Source: Diplosphaera chodatii (taxonomy: Eukaryota > Chlorophyta > Trebouxiophyceae > Prasiolales > Stichococcaceae). From it: a stretch of 64,000 nt of DNA. The stretch spans positions 992,001 through 1,056,000 of the forward strand of contig JAALGY010000053.1 of the NCBI GenBank assembly GCA_032358165.1. Direction: 5' to 3'. The notes beneath the pieces are model-generated. The model was given only the letters and a program-made list of their open reading frames with translations. It made no database searches and was not told the origin of the DNA. Position numbers and translations under genes: made by a program. This document shows positions 24,776 through 37,399 of the stretch, piece after piece (the stretch's first letter is position 1; each line of letters starts with the position of its first letter).

Positions 24776-27700
24776 TTATGCCCCCGGCCCTGGCTCGAAG
24801 ATGCAGATGCAGTCATACACAGACCCCTGCGCATGCCAGGATGCTGAGTGTGGTCAGGCAGCTCGTTGAGGATGCTTTTCACAGGTCGGAACACTATTTG
24901 CACGGAGGTGCGAACCCGGCCACCCTCTGGAATGCGAGATGCAATGCAGGCACTCACATCAAAGAGGCGCTGAGCCAGATGCTCGTTCTTGATCATGGCC
25001 AGCTTCAGCGCGTCGCACTTGAACGCAGCACGGAGGTTTGTGTGCACCTGAGGGCAGCGGATAACACTTTCAGCATGCTGGACGACGGTTCTGCATCAGC
25101 TTGATCTTTTCAAGATTTCCAGGTCTGGGGCAGCAACATGTGTCGGATCTACGCACCGCGCGTCCCATGCCCTCGATGATGACCAGGTCTGCAGGGAGCA
25201 ATGGCCATGCTTGTGGTGACATCACAATCTGCTAGACAGTAGCATGTGTGCCCAACAGCTGCACGACCAGCAGCGGTTCCTGCGTACGCTGCCGGCGCAC
25301 CTGTGCCGACTGTGGCGTCGGCCACTGCTGCAGACACCCGGCGCAGGTCCAGGCACGGGCTGCCCTGCCCGGTGGCGACCACGAAGAGGCGCGCCTCCCT
25401 GCGTTGCACAAAGCTTCCGTTACAATCCTCTCCCTGTCAGCTGTGTGGCCGACAAACACCGGGGACATGAGGCAGCTCAGAGCCACCTGCTGCTGAGGCG
25501 CTGCGAGGCGTGCGCTGGTGCACTGCGGCTGCCGCTGCTGCTGGGAGGTACGGAACCCTCGTCCAGGACGTCAGGATGTCTGTCCGGGTTGCCCTTCACA
25601 GCGTTGCCGCTGCCGTCCGTGCTGCCGTCGCTGGCGCCGCTGCTCCGCAGGTCTCTGGCAACTGCAGAGCGCTGGGGGCTGTGTCCCACATCGGGCAGGC
25701 TGTCGGGGCTCCACGCCACACCCCGCTGAGGGCTGCCGCCGCTGCCGCCGGCTGCCTCCTTCGCCCGCCGGCGCTGCTGCATGCCGAGCCCCGCGTGGGG
25801 CGGGCTGCCGTCCGGCGGGCTGCTCGACATGGCCATGTGCAGCGACGTGGCCGCCGCCGCAGCGGAGGCGCCCAGCTCCGCCAGGCGCCCGGAGGACGGC
25901 ACGCGCCGGGGCAGCCCCGGCAGCGGCGGGGGCGACGCCGCTGCCGTGCTGCCGCCGCCGCCGGCCCGCCAGGCCGCCTGCGACGGCATCTCAGCACCTT
26001 CAGCAGCCTGGTCGATGCTACTCTGGAATCGAGTTTTACCCTCGCACACATGCAAGTTTGCTGCACATGCTGGTCCTCGCATGCAGCGGTGATGGCCCAA
26101 CCTTCGGTTGTCACCTGGATCACGGGGTCCACGGCAGCAGCCTGGCTGATGAGGTCGCGCAGCTCGTGTGCCGTGATGTCGTTGATCGCCGGCAGCGCAT
26201 TTGCTGCAAGCACCACCTGCGGTCGACGGGCAGCCGTACCAGCTCATCACGCAGACCTGCACGAAGCGGTCAACTGCTCATGCCTCGCACACGGCTAGGC
26301 TCCGTGGATGCGGTGTCCCCCACCTCGCTCCCGCAGCGCAGCAGCTCGCGCGCCAGTGGCAGCATGCCGAGAACGATGTCGGCACCGGCGTTGTCCACGA
26401 ATATGATGGCACGTCTATATGGCGACGTGGGCATGCCTGCAAAGAAGCAGTGGGCACAGTTGGCCTCTGATACCAGCCAGCTGCCATCCGTAGTACCAAC
26501 TGCAATTGCTCATGCGTATGCCTCCAGGATTGCTTGTCCATACTGTGCGCATGTGCAAACACCTCCAGGCTGCATGTCCCTCGAGGCTGCGGAAGACAGC
26601 CACCGATCTGTGAGCGCATCCAGATGGTCCACACGCCAGGGACGCTGCGACAGCCGCGCCCTTGCCTCCCTGCAAGAGAACTTGATTTTGCGTATTGCTG
26701 GAGTCCATGCAACTCACTCAACATGATGGATGGGCGTGGAATGCATCAGCATCACCTGTATATCTCGAGGATGGTCCCATTGTGGTACAGCTGGACGGTG
26801 GCTTTCGCCCCCCAGTCGAAGATGTTGGCTGCCAGCACCTGCATTCACATATCAGCAGGACCACTGAAGCGCCATGGGCACGAGCAAGAATGGATGGTCG
26901 GCAGCCCTGCGCCATCAGACCACCCGCCGCTTGCATCCTTGACAGCATGGCCCACACATTGTGCGCAAACCGCTGGTGCCGTTGGGTTGAGGCGGTCCAC
27001 AAGGCATTTAACCTCAAGTCGCCAGCAGGATGCGGCACATGTGTGACGACGAGTTGGCGTGCCGCTGCTGCTTACCCCTTGCACGAGGGAGGCGAGGCGG
27101 TCGGCCGGCGCCAGGGCGTCCACCTCCCGCAGCAGGTCCGGCAGCACCTCCAGCGCGGCCGCATTCTCCCGCTGCTTGTCCAGCCTGACAACGAAGAATA
27201 GATGTTGCGATGCAGCAAAAGACTCCGATGGCGCCGGCAGTTCGGAGTGCAGCGCCTGGCGCATGTCGACGCTAGACTGCTGGCGAGGACGTCCGTGATC
27301 GAGGCGTTTCGCACTTGATGTGGCTGTGGCTGTCCAGAAGCCCGCAGACGGCGCACCTGTACACGTCCAGGAAGCCGAACTCGCGCAGCGCCTCCTCCCG
27401 CATCTCCAGCAGGTCCGCCAGCCCCAGCTCGCCGTACGCCTGCGGCTCCGACTGCAGCCGTGTCACATGCGCCCCGAAAGCCCTGGCAAATGCGGCGGCC
27501 CTCCGGCGTGCATCTGTGTCAAAGCGAGACTGAGTCACACGCATATCACACTAGCGCCGATGCCAGCCGGTCGGGTACACCTGGCAAACCAGCAGGACTA
27601 GCAACCATTGATGTGCAGACACAACAATGCTGCAGCAGTCCTCACCCTCACTGTGCTGCTCGCTGGCGACTGCCTTCTCGACCACAGTTGGTAGCTGGTC

Positions 27701-30700
27701 TGCCAACACCTGCGCGTTGGACAGCCAAGATGTGGCGACCATTTGGTCCAATGCAAGGCATGCCGGCGGTGTTCACCATATCGAGTGGCACCACAGAACC
27801 TCACCACCAGCCAGTAGTCGAGCTCCTTCTCGTCGCCATACTGATTGAAGGGCTCGGCTACGCTGGCGTATAGGTCCAGCGTGTTGGGCTCGTATGCCAG
27901 CGGGTCGGCCAGCAGCGGAAAGGGCTCCGCAGCCGGCGTGTACTGCAGGACCAGCCCAGCAGCACACCATACTCCAATGCAGCCGAAACGCGCAGCGCAC
28001 ATGACTGAAGATGCTAGCGTGGGCATGTCACATCAGTAGGTGCTTCTCAACCCTGTATGAGCCTCTGGGAGCCCACCTGCAACACGCCAACGTGCAGCTG
28101 CATCCTAGAGGCCGAGGCCGGCGAGCTCGGGACTGCGAACTCGGATGCGGATGTTTGCCGCGACGGACCGCGGGATGCTGTTCGTCCGGCGCGGGCCCCC
28201 GCCCCGCTGTCCTGTGCCAGCACCTCCTGAGCCCTAAAGTGTGCAGAACACCTCCGCTAAGCAGCCCTGGTCCGCACCCTGCTTTGCCTTCGGTCTGACC
28301 ATGAGTCTGACACGACACCTGCGCAAACACCTCGAGTCATGCACACACTGACCCCATGCGCAGCACGGCCGCGGCGGTGGCCCACCTGTTGTGCTCGGAG
28401 CGGGCGGCGTCAACGGGGCCGGCACCCAGCCGCACAAACTTCTCTACCCAGTCGCACTTCTCCTGCGCTCGCACATGCACCACCAATCGGTGTGACCAGC
28501 ACAGCGTGTTACGTGCATCCCGCAAACCCGCCGAGTGCTGGCATCCGAACCTGCATGCCCTGGATGGGCGGCCCCTGCACCTCGCCTCCAGCGGAGGGCG
28601 CGCCCATCGTGAAGCGCTCCACGAAGCGCGCCCGCACCTGCGCGGCTCCAGATGAGCACGGTCAGCCTCCGTCTGGTTGCATCACAGCAGGAAGGTGTGT
28701 GGCAACATGTAAGGCGGCACCCTGTTTACCTTGCGTGGGTCCCGCCCAGAGGATACTGCCGCAGACACAGCAGCGCCAGCCATAGGATGCACGCTGAGGA
28801 ACGCACCAACAGCGCCCAGGTAGCCTGCAGTCGATGGTATGACTGACAGTCGATGACAGTGATGGCATGTCAGCTGATGCAATGTAAGAGTTGTTGGTTC
28901 GCAGGGACAGGATACCCTGCCCAAGCTCACCTTCATGCCGCAGAAACAAAGCCTTCATTGTCCCCTGCAAACACCATTGCATGCTGTGGTTTGTTACCCA
29001 CCCAGCTGACCCTGTGGCAAAGACGCTAGATGCACAGCAGATATGAACGAAGAGTGATAACATCCACCTTTGACCAAAACTCAATGGCGAAGCTGATAGT
29101 CTCCATTGTGTAGGGGTGTCCTCGTATGAAGAAGCCTGCATCTTTCGAAGTAGAAGGATGACCAATGTGCGCACTCGAGCGCCTGTTGCTGAGAAGGTGG
29201 ATTGATGAACATCCAGTCTCCAGTATGGTCCGCTATCATGCCCACCACCGAAGAATATGCGGTTGATTCCTTCCCGCTTTGCATTGAGGTATGCAAGCTG
29301 CGCAATGTTGTATGAGACCATGCGGCACAGAGCCATTGCGAGGTCTGCGGGCTTGTACGCATCTAGGTCCTTATCCTCTGCAAAGGATCAGCAAGGTAGC
29401 GTTGCTGCTGTCGTCTGACATGTGCTAATTATTCATCAGCAATGACGTCACAGAGGCACATACGGCCTAGGTGTCGACACTCCAGGGGTCCACCGACAGC
29501 ATGGCCCTGGTGCTTCATGTGCGAACACGTTGTTGATCAACCATGCTCACCTGAGATGACCTTGCCAAAGCTGCTGGCAATCGTGGTGGCCGACAGACCG
29601 ATGCTGCATGGCATAGTCACAGCATCAGACAGTCATCATTTGGCACCAGCCTGCCCGGAGCCGCCGCAGGCTACTGGCACCGTTGTATTGGGTCAAGGCC
29701 CACAGCAATTCTGCCCACGAACCATGCTCGTCCGCCACCTGGAGTAGTCCCTGCTGCCGTAGATGTCCCCGACAAGCATGTCCACTTTGGCGTTGTCGCC
29801 CTGCGCCGAGAGCTCCAGCATCTCATCGAAGCCGCGGACGCCGGTCAGCAGCCTGCAGGGCGCCACGCACTTCGCTCCTTGATTCATCGATGGACACTGT
29901 GTCAATGTGGTGCTTCAACGACACAACGCAACCGTGAAGCCCATACCTGCAGAGGCCCCAGAATGTGCCGCCGCCCAGGCTTGAGCCCGACACCCGCTCA
30001 TGCTTCGCATCAGAGTCCACCTGCATGAAGCGAGGACCTTTCATCCAGCGCCTGCAGCATTCTAGTGGGAGACTTGTCGCTTTTCATGTAGAGCACAACT
30101 CAAATGTTCACACCTTCAGCATGCTGACACCGGAGCCGATGTTGACAAGCAGGTAAGGGTACAGATCGCTGGCAGCTGCGACCAAAATCATTCCAGTCGT
30201 TGCACACGACACGACCTGAGAGCACTACCGCCATGCAGCTCAGCTTCAGCATAAACACGTACATTGGATTGTAAGGTAGTTTGGCTGGTCGTTCTCGTAG
30301 ACGAAAGCTTCATGGTAAATTGCTTTCAGCAGGAAGTTGCACCCCGCAACCAAGCAGTCCATCTCATCCTGTGTGCAACATGTCACTGACTGTCATAGTT
30401 CCTTGACAACTCAGCCGAGTGCATTGTGAGCTGTGGCAGGCGTTCAAATCGGTCACCTCCTTCTCAAGTGTGACGCCCAGCCGCTCCTGTCAGCAGGAGC
30501 CAGCGCGGTTGGCAAAGCTTGCATGATTGTTGGCAGGTTATGCACTCCATGCGTGCCCGATGCAATGGCCGTCATGTTCAATGGCTTGTCCGCAGCACAC
30601 TCACCTCAAATAGTTGTTCGAATTTGTACGCTCCGCCGCCAGTGGCCCTGATGCGGGCAGCGCCGCCGCCACCATTTGGCAGTCGGTGCAAGCCCTTGGC

Positions 30701-31228
30701 TTCGATGAAGTCGAGCATCTGATCAATCTTTGCAGTTTCGAATTTGACAAAGTGGAGCTTCCCTGCATTGCGCACGCTTGGCTTCAGGTGGCCATGCTGC
30801 AGGATCAGGTGGCATCAAGCTATCCTTGTTCGGCATGGCTCACCGCCCGCACGGCCATTAGCCGCTGTTGACGTGCTGCCCTCTGGGGAGAAATACACCA
30901 ATTTTATGAGACTGCCGCCGATGTCCAGCGCGATGTGGGAGATGCAGTCGGCCTGCTGCTGGGGCAGCGAGATGGATGGAGCATCCCGCCGCTTTCGCTG
31001 GGCTGCACCGCATGCATGTGCCTGATTTAAACCCCCTCAGAACCGGCTGAAAACTGAACAAATGCACCACAGCGCTCCTCAGGCCATGAAGGCTACGATT
31101 GTTGTATGCATGTGGTACCATATAACAGCCAGTACAGCACAGACGGAACACGCACACTCCGTCGTTGAGATGATGCGAGCTCCGGTGAGGTCCAGTGCAC
31201 CATCTGGGGCGTCATCGGCGGTGGACAT
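24776..31228 (-). CDS. PANK2: Pantothenate kinase fused to DUF89 phosphatase domain (PanK2 type)
   Basis: The protein phosphorylates pantothenate, the first step of CoA synthesis; the C-terminal DUF89/ARMT1-like domain of this family is a metal-dependent phosphatase thought to remove damaged phosphopantetheine forms. From the start at 31228 ([20 protein letters not shown]) the kinase domain follows: [20 protein letters not shown] (phosphate loop), [66 protein letters not shown] and [17 protein letters not shown] linker leads to [18 protein letters not shown], then [60 protein letters not shown] and [20 protein letters not shown] with the metal-binding Asp/Asn, then [11 protein letters not shown] and [21 protein letters not shown] short last exon reads [20 protein letters not shown] at 24776. 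Both halves match plant PanK2 in order. A low-complexity insert of about 150 residues (about 25500-26000) interrupts the DUF89 half. Confidence 0.93.
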
Positions 31229-31621
31229 CCCAGCGTCCGATCAGTTTCCGTGGCGGTTCTCACATGGCGTGTGCTTGTAACTGATCATTGAACAGCGTGA
31301 TTTTCAACGTGGACAGGCGTGCCAGCTGCTGTGGCTGATGAGCAACTCTGCCTTGCAACGATCTGATCAGCTGATGTAACTTGAACATGAGGCAACGAAA
31401 CGCAAGCTGTGAGCATGGACCGCAAGAGGTAGCTCATCACCTCAGATATACTATGTGTATGTTTGCGCCTCTTGTGGGCAGAAAGGAAAGTGGTCTGCTG
31501 CCAAGGTCGGGTGTGCTGAGTCATGGTTGCCAGCACAGACCGACATGGCACACCAGCGTCAGGCTGTCTGGCACCTGGCACACTCTGCGCTTGCATCATC
31601 AGTATCGAGGATCCTGTGTGA
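31229..31621. promoter_or_regulatory. Divergent promoter region of PanK and glutamate 5-kinase
   Basis: Only about 390 bases separate the start codons of the pantothenate kinase gene (-) and the glutamate 5-kinase gene (+), so both promoters must lie here or reach into the first introns. I see no obvious TATA element at a convincing distance from either start. Confidence 0.5.
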
Positions 31622-34606
31622 ATGGAGCTGCATCGTGTGACTAGTGGCGGTCGGCTACCGCTGAACGGTGGTCACACGATCGTGAGTGCATGCCAATCCC
31701 CCCGTGATGCCATTCTCCAGCATGGCTTTACGACCCGACCACTGCACACGCGGGATGCTTGTTTGTGTTACTATTGCTCCAGATGATTGTCCTGCTGAGC
31801 TTCGTGACACTACGCGCTCAGGTCGTCAAGGTGGGCACCTCCAGCTTGGTTCGCGCCGACAAAAACAGCTTCAACCTCAGCAACATCGCAAGAATATGCG
31901 AGACCGTGCGAGATCTCTGCAAAGCAGGTGCTCGCTGAATCGGGATGCGGTCCATCAGCACCTTCGCTTTTCATTTGTCCTGAAACCGACATCAGCAGGA
32001 CGCGCAGTGCCAGTAGACAAATCAGGAAGGGGCGCAGGTTTGCACCTCATGCTGCCTTGTGCAAGCGGAACTTGGTGTCACACAGGGCACAGGGTGGTTG
32101 TGGTCAGCAGCGGCGCCATCGCAGTGGGCTGCAAGCGGCTGGGTCTTGCGACGCGGCCGGCCAACATAGCGCAGCGGCAGGCGCTGGCCGCCGTGGGTCA
32201 GGTCCACCTCATGCGCTTCTACGACGACTTTTTCTCTGCGCTGGGCGTGGTAAGGCTCTGCTTGACATCTGGCTGACGGCACCTGACATAATTGCCCTTC
32301 ATCGGCTGTCAAGGCTGGTACAGTACACAGCTGCACCATTTGCTTTGTCGGTGAGTGCCCCTGCTGCTTGTGCTGCCCTGCAGCCCTGTGCACAGGTCTT
32401 GCTGACGCAAGACAACCTGGGCATCAGGTCCCAGTACCTCAACGCGCGCAACACCTTCACAGAGCTGTTCGCCTATGGCACGGTCCCTATTGTCAACGAA
32501 AATGACACAGTGGCAGTGGAGCAAGTGCGGTTCGGCGACAATGACACATTGTCAGCACAGGTAGGCTTGGCTTGCACGTTGTTTCTTTCTGCGGCTGCAC
32601 ACCCTGCGTACACGATTGCGACTGGTTCGTTTCATGATGCAGGTGGCGACACTAGTGCAAGCAGACTGGCTCTTCCTGCTGACTGATGTGCCAGCGCTCT
32701 ACACCGCCAACCCCAGCACAGACCCCACAGCGCGGCCCATCCATGAGGTCCATGAGGTGGCAGAGCTGCAGGTACACTGCTGGACGCAACAAGCAAGTCT
32801 GTACTGGACCTGCAGTAAGGGAATGTCTCAGCTGTGTCCAAGGGTCCCCGAGACCTCGACAGCCATTGGGCTTCTGAACACTTTGGCTGGAGAGATGATT
32901 GTGAGGGATGCAGGTGGACACCAGCCAAACCGGGACCCAATGGGGCACGGGCGGGATGGCAACAAAGCTGACGGCGGCGCGGCTGGCAACAGCGGCCGGC
33001 TGCCGCATGGCCATCTGCCTCGCCAGCGAGCCGGAGCGCATGCTGGCACTGCTGGACGGCGATAAGAGCTGCGGCACAATATTCCACCCACACCCCAACA
33101 TGCTCAGGTGCCATTTCGGGGGCTGCATTATTTTATGCACGCTGAAAGTACATGTGACGCTGTGCTGCAGCATCATGCATGTTGAGCAGGGTCCTTGGCA
33201 TCGGTTCAATGCTCAGCGTCAAGACGTGTGTACTGCAGAGGGAAGCTGCGGTGGATCCTATCCGTGGCCGTTAAGGGTACGTTGTGGATCGACAACGGCG
33301 CGCTGGCCGCGGTGCTGGATCGGCGGAAGTCGCTCTTCGCAGCTGGCATCACTAAGGTCTGGCTGTGCACCTGGTCGTCCATGCTTTTGCATTGCGTTCA
33401 GATGTCACAGGTGCGGGTGCTGATCTGACGCTCGTACGGATGTGCTGTAGAGCACAGGGGTCCGATGATGATGTCAATTGTGTTGCAGGTGGAAGGCAAC
33501 TTTAACGCCCAGGACGCCGTACGCATCTGTGACGCAGACGGCCGCGAGGTTGGTCGTGCCCTGGTCAACTACAGCGCCTCAGATGTCCGGAAAGTGCAGG
33601 TACAGGATTTGGCAGGTTGCAATCCAGCATTGAGTGACATGCAGCATGAGTTTCCCTGCATGGAGGACCATCCAATGGCTGCCTATTGCCGAGGAGAACG
33701 GCAGCTGAAAGAGTCATGCACATGCTTGCATCGATTTGATGCGCAGGGCAAGCACTCGCGGGAGTACGAGCAGGTGCTCGGCTGGTTTGGCAGCCCAGAG
33801 GTGGCGCACCGCGACAACATCGGCTTGGTGGCCGTCCAGAACTCACCACACCGCCCCGGCGGCATCAGCAGCAGCAGCGGTGACCTTGCAGCTTCAGCTG
33901 CCAGCATCGCACACCCTGCCGAGAATGGAGCAGGGGTGGCAGTCGCATTGCCTTCAGCGAACGGCCGAGGAGGGCTCGGTAGGGATGATCAAATTGCTGC
34001 TGGCGATACAGCACTGGCTATCAGCCAGCCAAACCCCATAGTCAATGGCACCCCCATGGCAGAGCTGCCCAGCGCAGGCGCAGCAATGCAACAGCCAAGC
34101 GAGCGAGCGCAGCCACAGCAGGCTGAAGCAGCCGAGGCTGCAGCACTGCCATCCAGTACAGCAGCCATGATCCAGCCCAGGCTGGCAGACGGCTCAAGGT
34201 GGGCAGCTATCACACTATACTTGCAACAGTAGCGGCTGTGCGATTCGCAGCCTCGAACAAGCACGACAAGCATAGCCATGCACACCGCTGCAGCTGCCTG
34301 GTGCTGAGAGTTCCCATGACACTGCACAGGGACCTGGACTCCATCGAGCCGACATCGGGGGATGCGGTGGGCGCCGCAGTGCAGCAGCGGCTGCAGGTGC
34401 TGCAGATGCGGGACCGGCGTGGTGCGCAGAAGCCGGAGGGTGGCACTGCTTCGGAGCCAGACTGGCGGAGGGAGCTCGCGGATGCGATGGCAGCTGAGCG
34501 GCAGTCTGAGGCAGCTGCGCAGCAGGCGGACCATGGAGGCAGCGCCTTCGCACCTGGCGGCACATCTGCAGAAGACATTGACGAGGGGGGTTGGCTGCCA
34601 AAGTGA
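31622..34606 (+). CDS. PROB: Glutamate 5-kinase with PUA domain and long C-terminal tail
   Basis: The enzyme phosphorylates glutamate at the gamma position, the first step of proline synthesis. Exon 1 (31622-31681) ends NGGHTI and splices in phase to [20 protein letters not shown], which restores the kinase start seen in other members. The amino-acid kinase domain continues with [112 protein letters not shown] and [20 protein letters not shown]. The PUA domain runs from [20 protein letters not shown] to [14 protein letters not shown] and [13 protein letters not shown] [15 protein letters not shown] with [11 protein letters not shown]. About 215 residues of Ala-, Gln- and Ser-rich sequence follow, ending GGWLPK-stop; bacterial ProB stops right after the PUA domain. 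There are about ten exons and about 600 residues. It is a stand-alone kinase, not the bifunctional P5CS of land plants. Confidence 0.93.
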
Positions 34607-34927
34607 GCCACTGAAATCAGCGACCTGCTTACCGGGTTGTAACATCTGGTTGATTGAGGTGTGTTCAGATTGGTCCTGCAGCTGGTCTTGCTTGGGCACG
34701 CTTGTCACCCATCAGCTCATCATTACTGACAAACTCCTATGTACAATGGCAATGACGTTCCTTCAGCACAAGATCAACCGTCACCTGAGGTGTGGAGGCA
34801 AACCACCAACAAATCCTGACTAAGTGCATAGATGCCAGAGCGTGTGTTGCATCTATCTGCTGCCCCGAAGCAACTTGCTGTCGGTTGCCCAGTCTGCAAG
34901 CCCTGTGGCCGATGCGAGGGCTGCACA
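34607..34927. other. Convergent 3' intergenic stretch with a TGTAA signal
   Basis: This holds the 3' ends of the kinase gene (+) and of the tail-anchored-protein gene (-). The pentamer TGTAA at 34638-34642, about 30 bases after the kinase stop, matches the usual green-algal polyadenylation signal, though it is unusually close to the stop. Confidence 0.45.
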
Positions 34928-36411
34928 TCAGCGGTGCCTGCGGGTGAGGAGGTAGGCCCCTGCCAACCCGAGTGCGGCGCAGCCTACCGCCATGCCCGCA
35001 CTGACCAGCTGCCTCTGCAGGCTGTCCTGTGCATCGGCGCTGTGCAGCCCCGACTGTGATCCCATGGCGCTGTTCATGCTGCGCAGCTGGTCCACACGCT
35101 TCTGCAGCAGCGCCAGCTCCTCCTGCGCCTGTGACCGCCCCACAACCCGCCCAAACACGCCCGACACCAGCCGTGCGGCTGCCACCTGCAACAGGGTGCT
35201 CGGGCTATGGTCTGCTTGTGCAGATGAGTGGCACCTGCAACATGCCCTACGAGTGCAAGTTCAGCAACTGTGCACGTGCGCACAGGCAGCATGTGGCAGC
35301 CCATCCGGACACCTGTGCCTCTGATGTCGCTTCGACCCCGTCGACTGCAGCGGCCGCGGCTTGAGATGCCGCAGCTGCAGCGGCGGTGGCGTTCTCTGTC
35401 TGCTGCTGCGCTTGGTGTGCACACTGGCGTGCCTGCTCTGCCTGCTGCAGCAGCACCTGCAGCTGTTCGCGGTGCGCTGCCTGCATGGCCTCCAGCTGCG
35501 CATGAAGGTCCTGCTGAGCTGCCACTTGCTCCGCTGCCCTTTGCCGCTGTGCATCCTTCTCGCTTTGCTGAGACCTGTATGGTGTCTCGAGAGGGCGTTG
35601 GTTTCATGAAGGTTGACGATGGCTGGGCCAGGCTGAGATTCGCAAGCACATCTGCAGTGCACTCACTGGAGCGCAGAATGTGTGCATGTGCCTAGGCTGC
35701 AAGTAGCCCAGTCGCCATCTCTCAGGCTTCGCTTCCGGTCTGCACATGAGCCACAATGAGTGTAATCATTTTCACTCATGTACTACTGCCCCAAAGCTGG
35801 ACTGGCCTAGGGGTTCTCACATGTGAACCATGCCGAAAGTGCATTTGGTGCAAGCAGCTGTTCAGCAGACTCAGGCAGCGCACCCTCTTGCAGTATGTCG
35901 CTGCAGTCCGGCACACTGGAGCTGCAGGCCGACGAGGCACTGTCGCTGAAGGCGTCGTGCCACATGTCACCGGCAGAACGGCTGGAGCCCGCTGGTGAGG
36001 CGGCGTGCTGCTCGCAGCGGGTGCACGCCTGTGCATCGAACCAGAAAGCTGACACGCCGCTGCAGCGAGCTGGAGCTGGGGCATCATGCTCGTCCTGCTG
36101 TGGCATGTCCTGGAGGGGCGGCGCCGAGATCGCGGGCTTCGTGGAGGAGTAGCTGTCCGGCGCGGCGAAAGCTCTCGGCTCGCTCCGCTGTATGTTCAGG
36201 TGGTGCTGCCGCCAAAAGATTTGTTGGTCGTTTCGAGCAGCAACGTCATACTGCGTCGGATGCCGCACAACCTGCTGAAGAGACTGCCTTTGCGTTCTGT
36301 ACTCGTGCAGGACTGTGCCCCCGGGGATACGTCACTGCAGATGCCACAACCCGAAGCGGCGGGGACCCCGCCGCCGGTCAACACCGGCCTGTGGCTGTGC
36401 TGTGATGACAC
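34928..36411 (-). CDS. Coiled-coil, C-terminally tail-anchored protein, 5' end unresolved
   Basis: I do not recognise the family. The C-terminus is clear: a hydrophobic segment, AGMAVGCAALGLAGAYLL, followed by TRRHR-stop at 34928, is a classic tail anchor placing the rest in the cytosol. Before it are heptad-like stretches (QAQEELALLQKRVDQLRSMN; QQDLHAQLEAMQAAHREQL; VLLQQAEQARQCAHQAQQQ), i.e. coiled coil, and an Ala run. Further upstream is a Ser-rich, acidic segment with SSSVPDCSDILQEGALPESA and a Cys pair (ACTRCEQH) at about 35800-36200. The 5' part is not settled: open frames reach 36411, but no ATG with clean splicing was found, so the listed 5' limit is the edge of open frame rather than a start codon. 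The layout (soluble domain, coiled coil, tail anchor) resembles ER-membrane adaptors such as VAP, but I see no MSP domain. Confidence 0.5.
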
Positions 36412-36731
36412 CTAGCGCTCCGCTTGCGTGCATGCATGTGGGAATGCGCACTGCACTTCGATTGTTCGATGCCGGTGCGCATGCCGGACAGCTGGGGGAA
36501 CTTTACCGTTGCTCGGATCGATCAATCGCCTCCAGTCTGTCCGCTTTCGCTGGCTTGCATTTCCGACAGCCATATACCCAGATTGCATCACTGTCAGCTT
36601 CGCTACTGCTTCGCCAGCAAAGTTTCGCTGTTCTGCACACGTCAGGTGGAATTTCCAGACGTGTAGCACCCCGCCGCTTGCTTGTGCCTTGCCCTTGCAA
36701 CCTGCAAGAAGAGCACCTTGCTGCCAATTCC
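36412..36731. other. Divergent intergenic stretch
   Basis: This stretch lies between the presumed 5' region of the tail-anchored-protein gene (-) and the small profilin-like gene (+). It may contain the missing first exon of the former. No separate gene is seen. Confidence 0.4.
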
Positions 36732-37267
36732 ATGGTAGATGCAACGATGGATAATGCACGTTGGGATTGCCACTTGGCAGCCATGCTGGACATAGGCACC
36801 ATCTCAGGATATGCGCTCCTGTCGCATCGTGGCGAGCCCGTTGCGGCACACGGCGCCCTGGAGTCAGAGTTTGCACCGCAAGCAGGGTCAGATGCAGCTC
36901 CTTCTGCACAAGCTGTGCTCGAGTTGTTCGCGCCCAGGCAGTCCCCCAGCGATCACTGTACAGCATTCTTGTTGTGCGGCGTCCGGCAACAGGTGCTGCT
37001 ACCATGTGCTGCGCCTGACTGACCAAGGACTGGCAATGTGCAAGGTGTCTGAGCCAACATGCCTGGGTCGACAACGCAATCATGGTGCTGCAGGTGTTCC
37101 GGCGGGACGCAGCCGTGGTGTGGGCAACAACAGCAAGAAAGCTTGCCGGGTGCTGCGCGTACAACCTTGGCTATGGGGTGCTGTGCGTCACCATGCGGCG
37201 CGGGCAGCAGTTGCAACATGTGGTGGTATCAAGGCTTGATGCCGTGTGTCAAGGGTTGCGGAGATGA
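36732..37267 (+). CDS. Small profilin-like protein (tentative)
   Basis: Two exons with a matching junction (GVRQQ, then VFRRDAA after an intron ending ctgcag) give a protein of roughly 155 residues. It opens MVDATMDNARWDCHLAAMLD, continues ISGYALLSHRGEPVAAHG and ends QQLQHVVVSRLDAVCQGLRR-stop. The order of an N-terminal helix with Trp, a strand pair of the type 'A-x-L-x-x-x-x-G-x-x-x-A', a central region, a strand pair and a long amphipathic C-terminal helix is that of the profilin fold, which binds actin monomers. Sequence identity to typical profilins looks low and I would not claim actin binding. The codon use and splice consensus support a real gene. It could instead be an unrelated small alpha/beta protein. 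Confidence 0.45.
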
Positions 37268-37399
37268 TCAGCTCTAGAGTGTGACCAGTGGTACAGTACA
37301 GGACTGCCCGCTGCAACTTTGATCATCTACAAGATGTGCAGCGGTTTCGCGGTGAGAATGAAAGGCTGCTGACAACCTGCTGACTGGCATTCGCACGCT

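Noticed and set aside
25518..26726. 402-codon plus-strand open frame
   Set aside because: It is antisense to the DUF89 domain exons of pantothenate kinase, which match the family over several motifs.
36196..36411. Start of the tail-anchored-protein gene at 36411
   Set aside because: The codon there is GTG, preceded by ctag, so it looks like an exon edge after a splice acceptor rather than a start codon.
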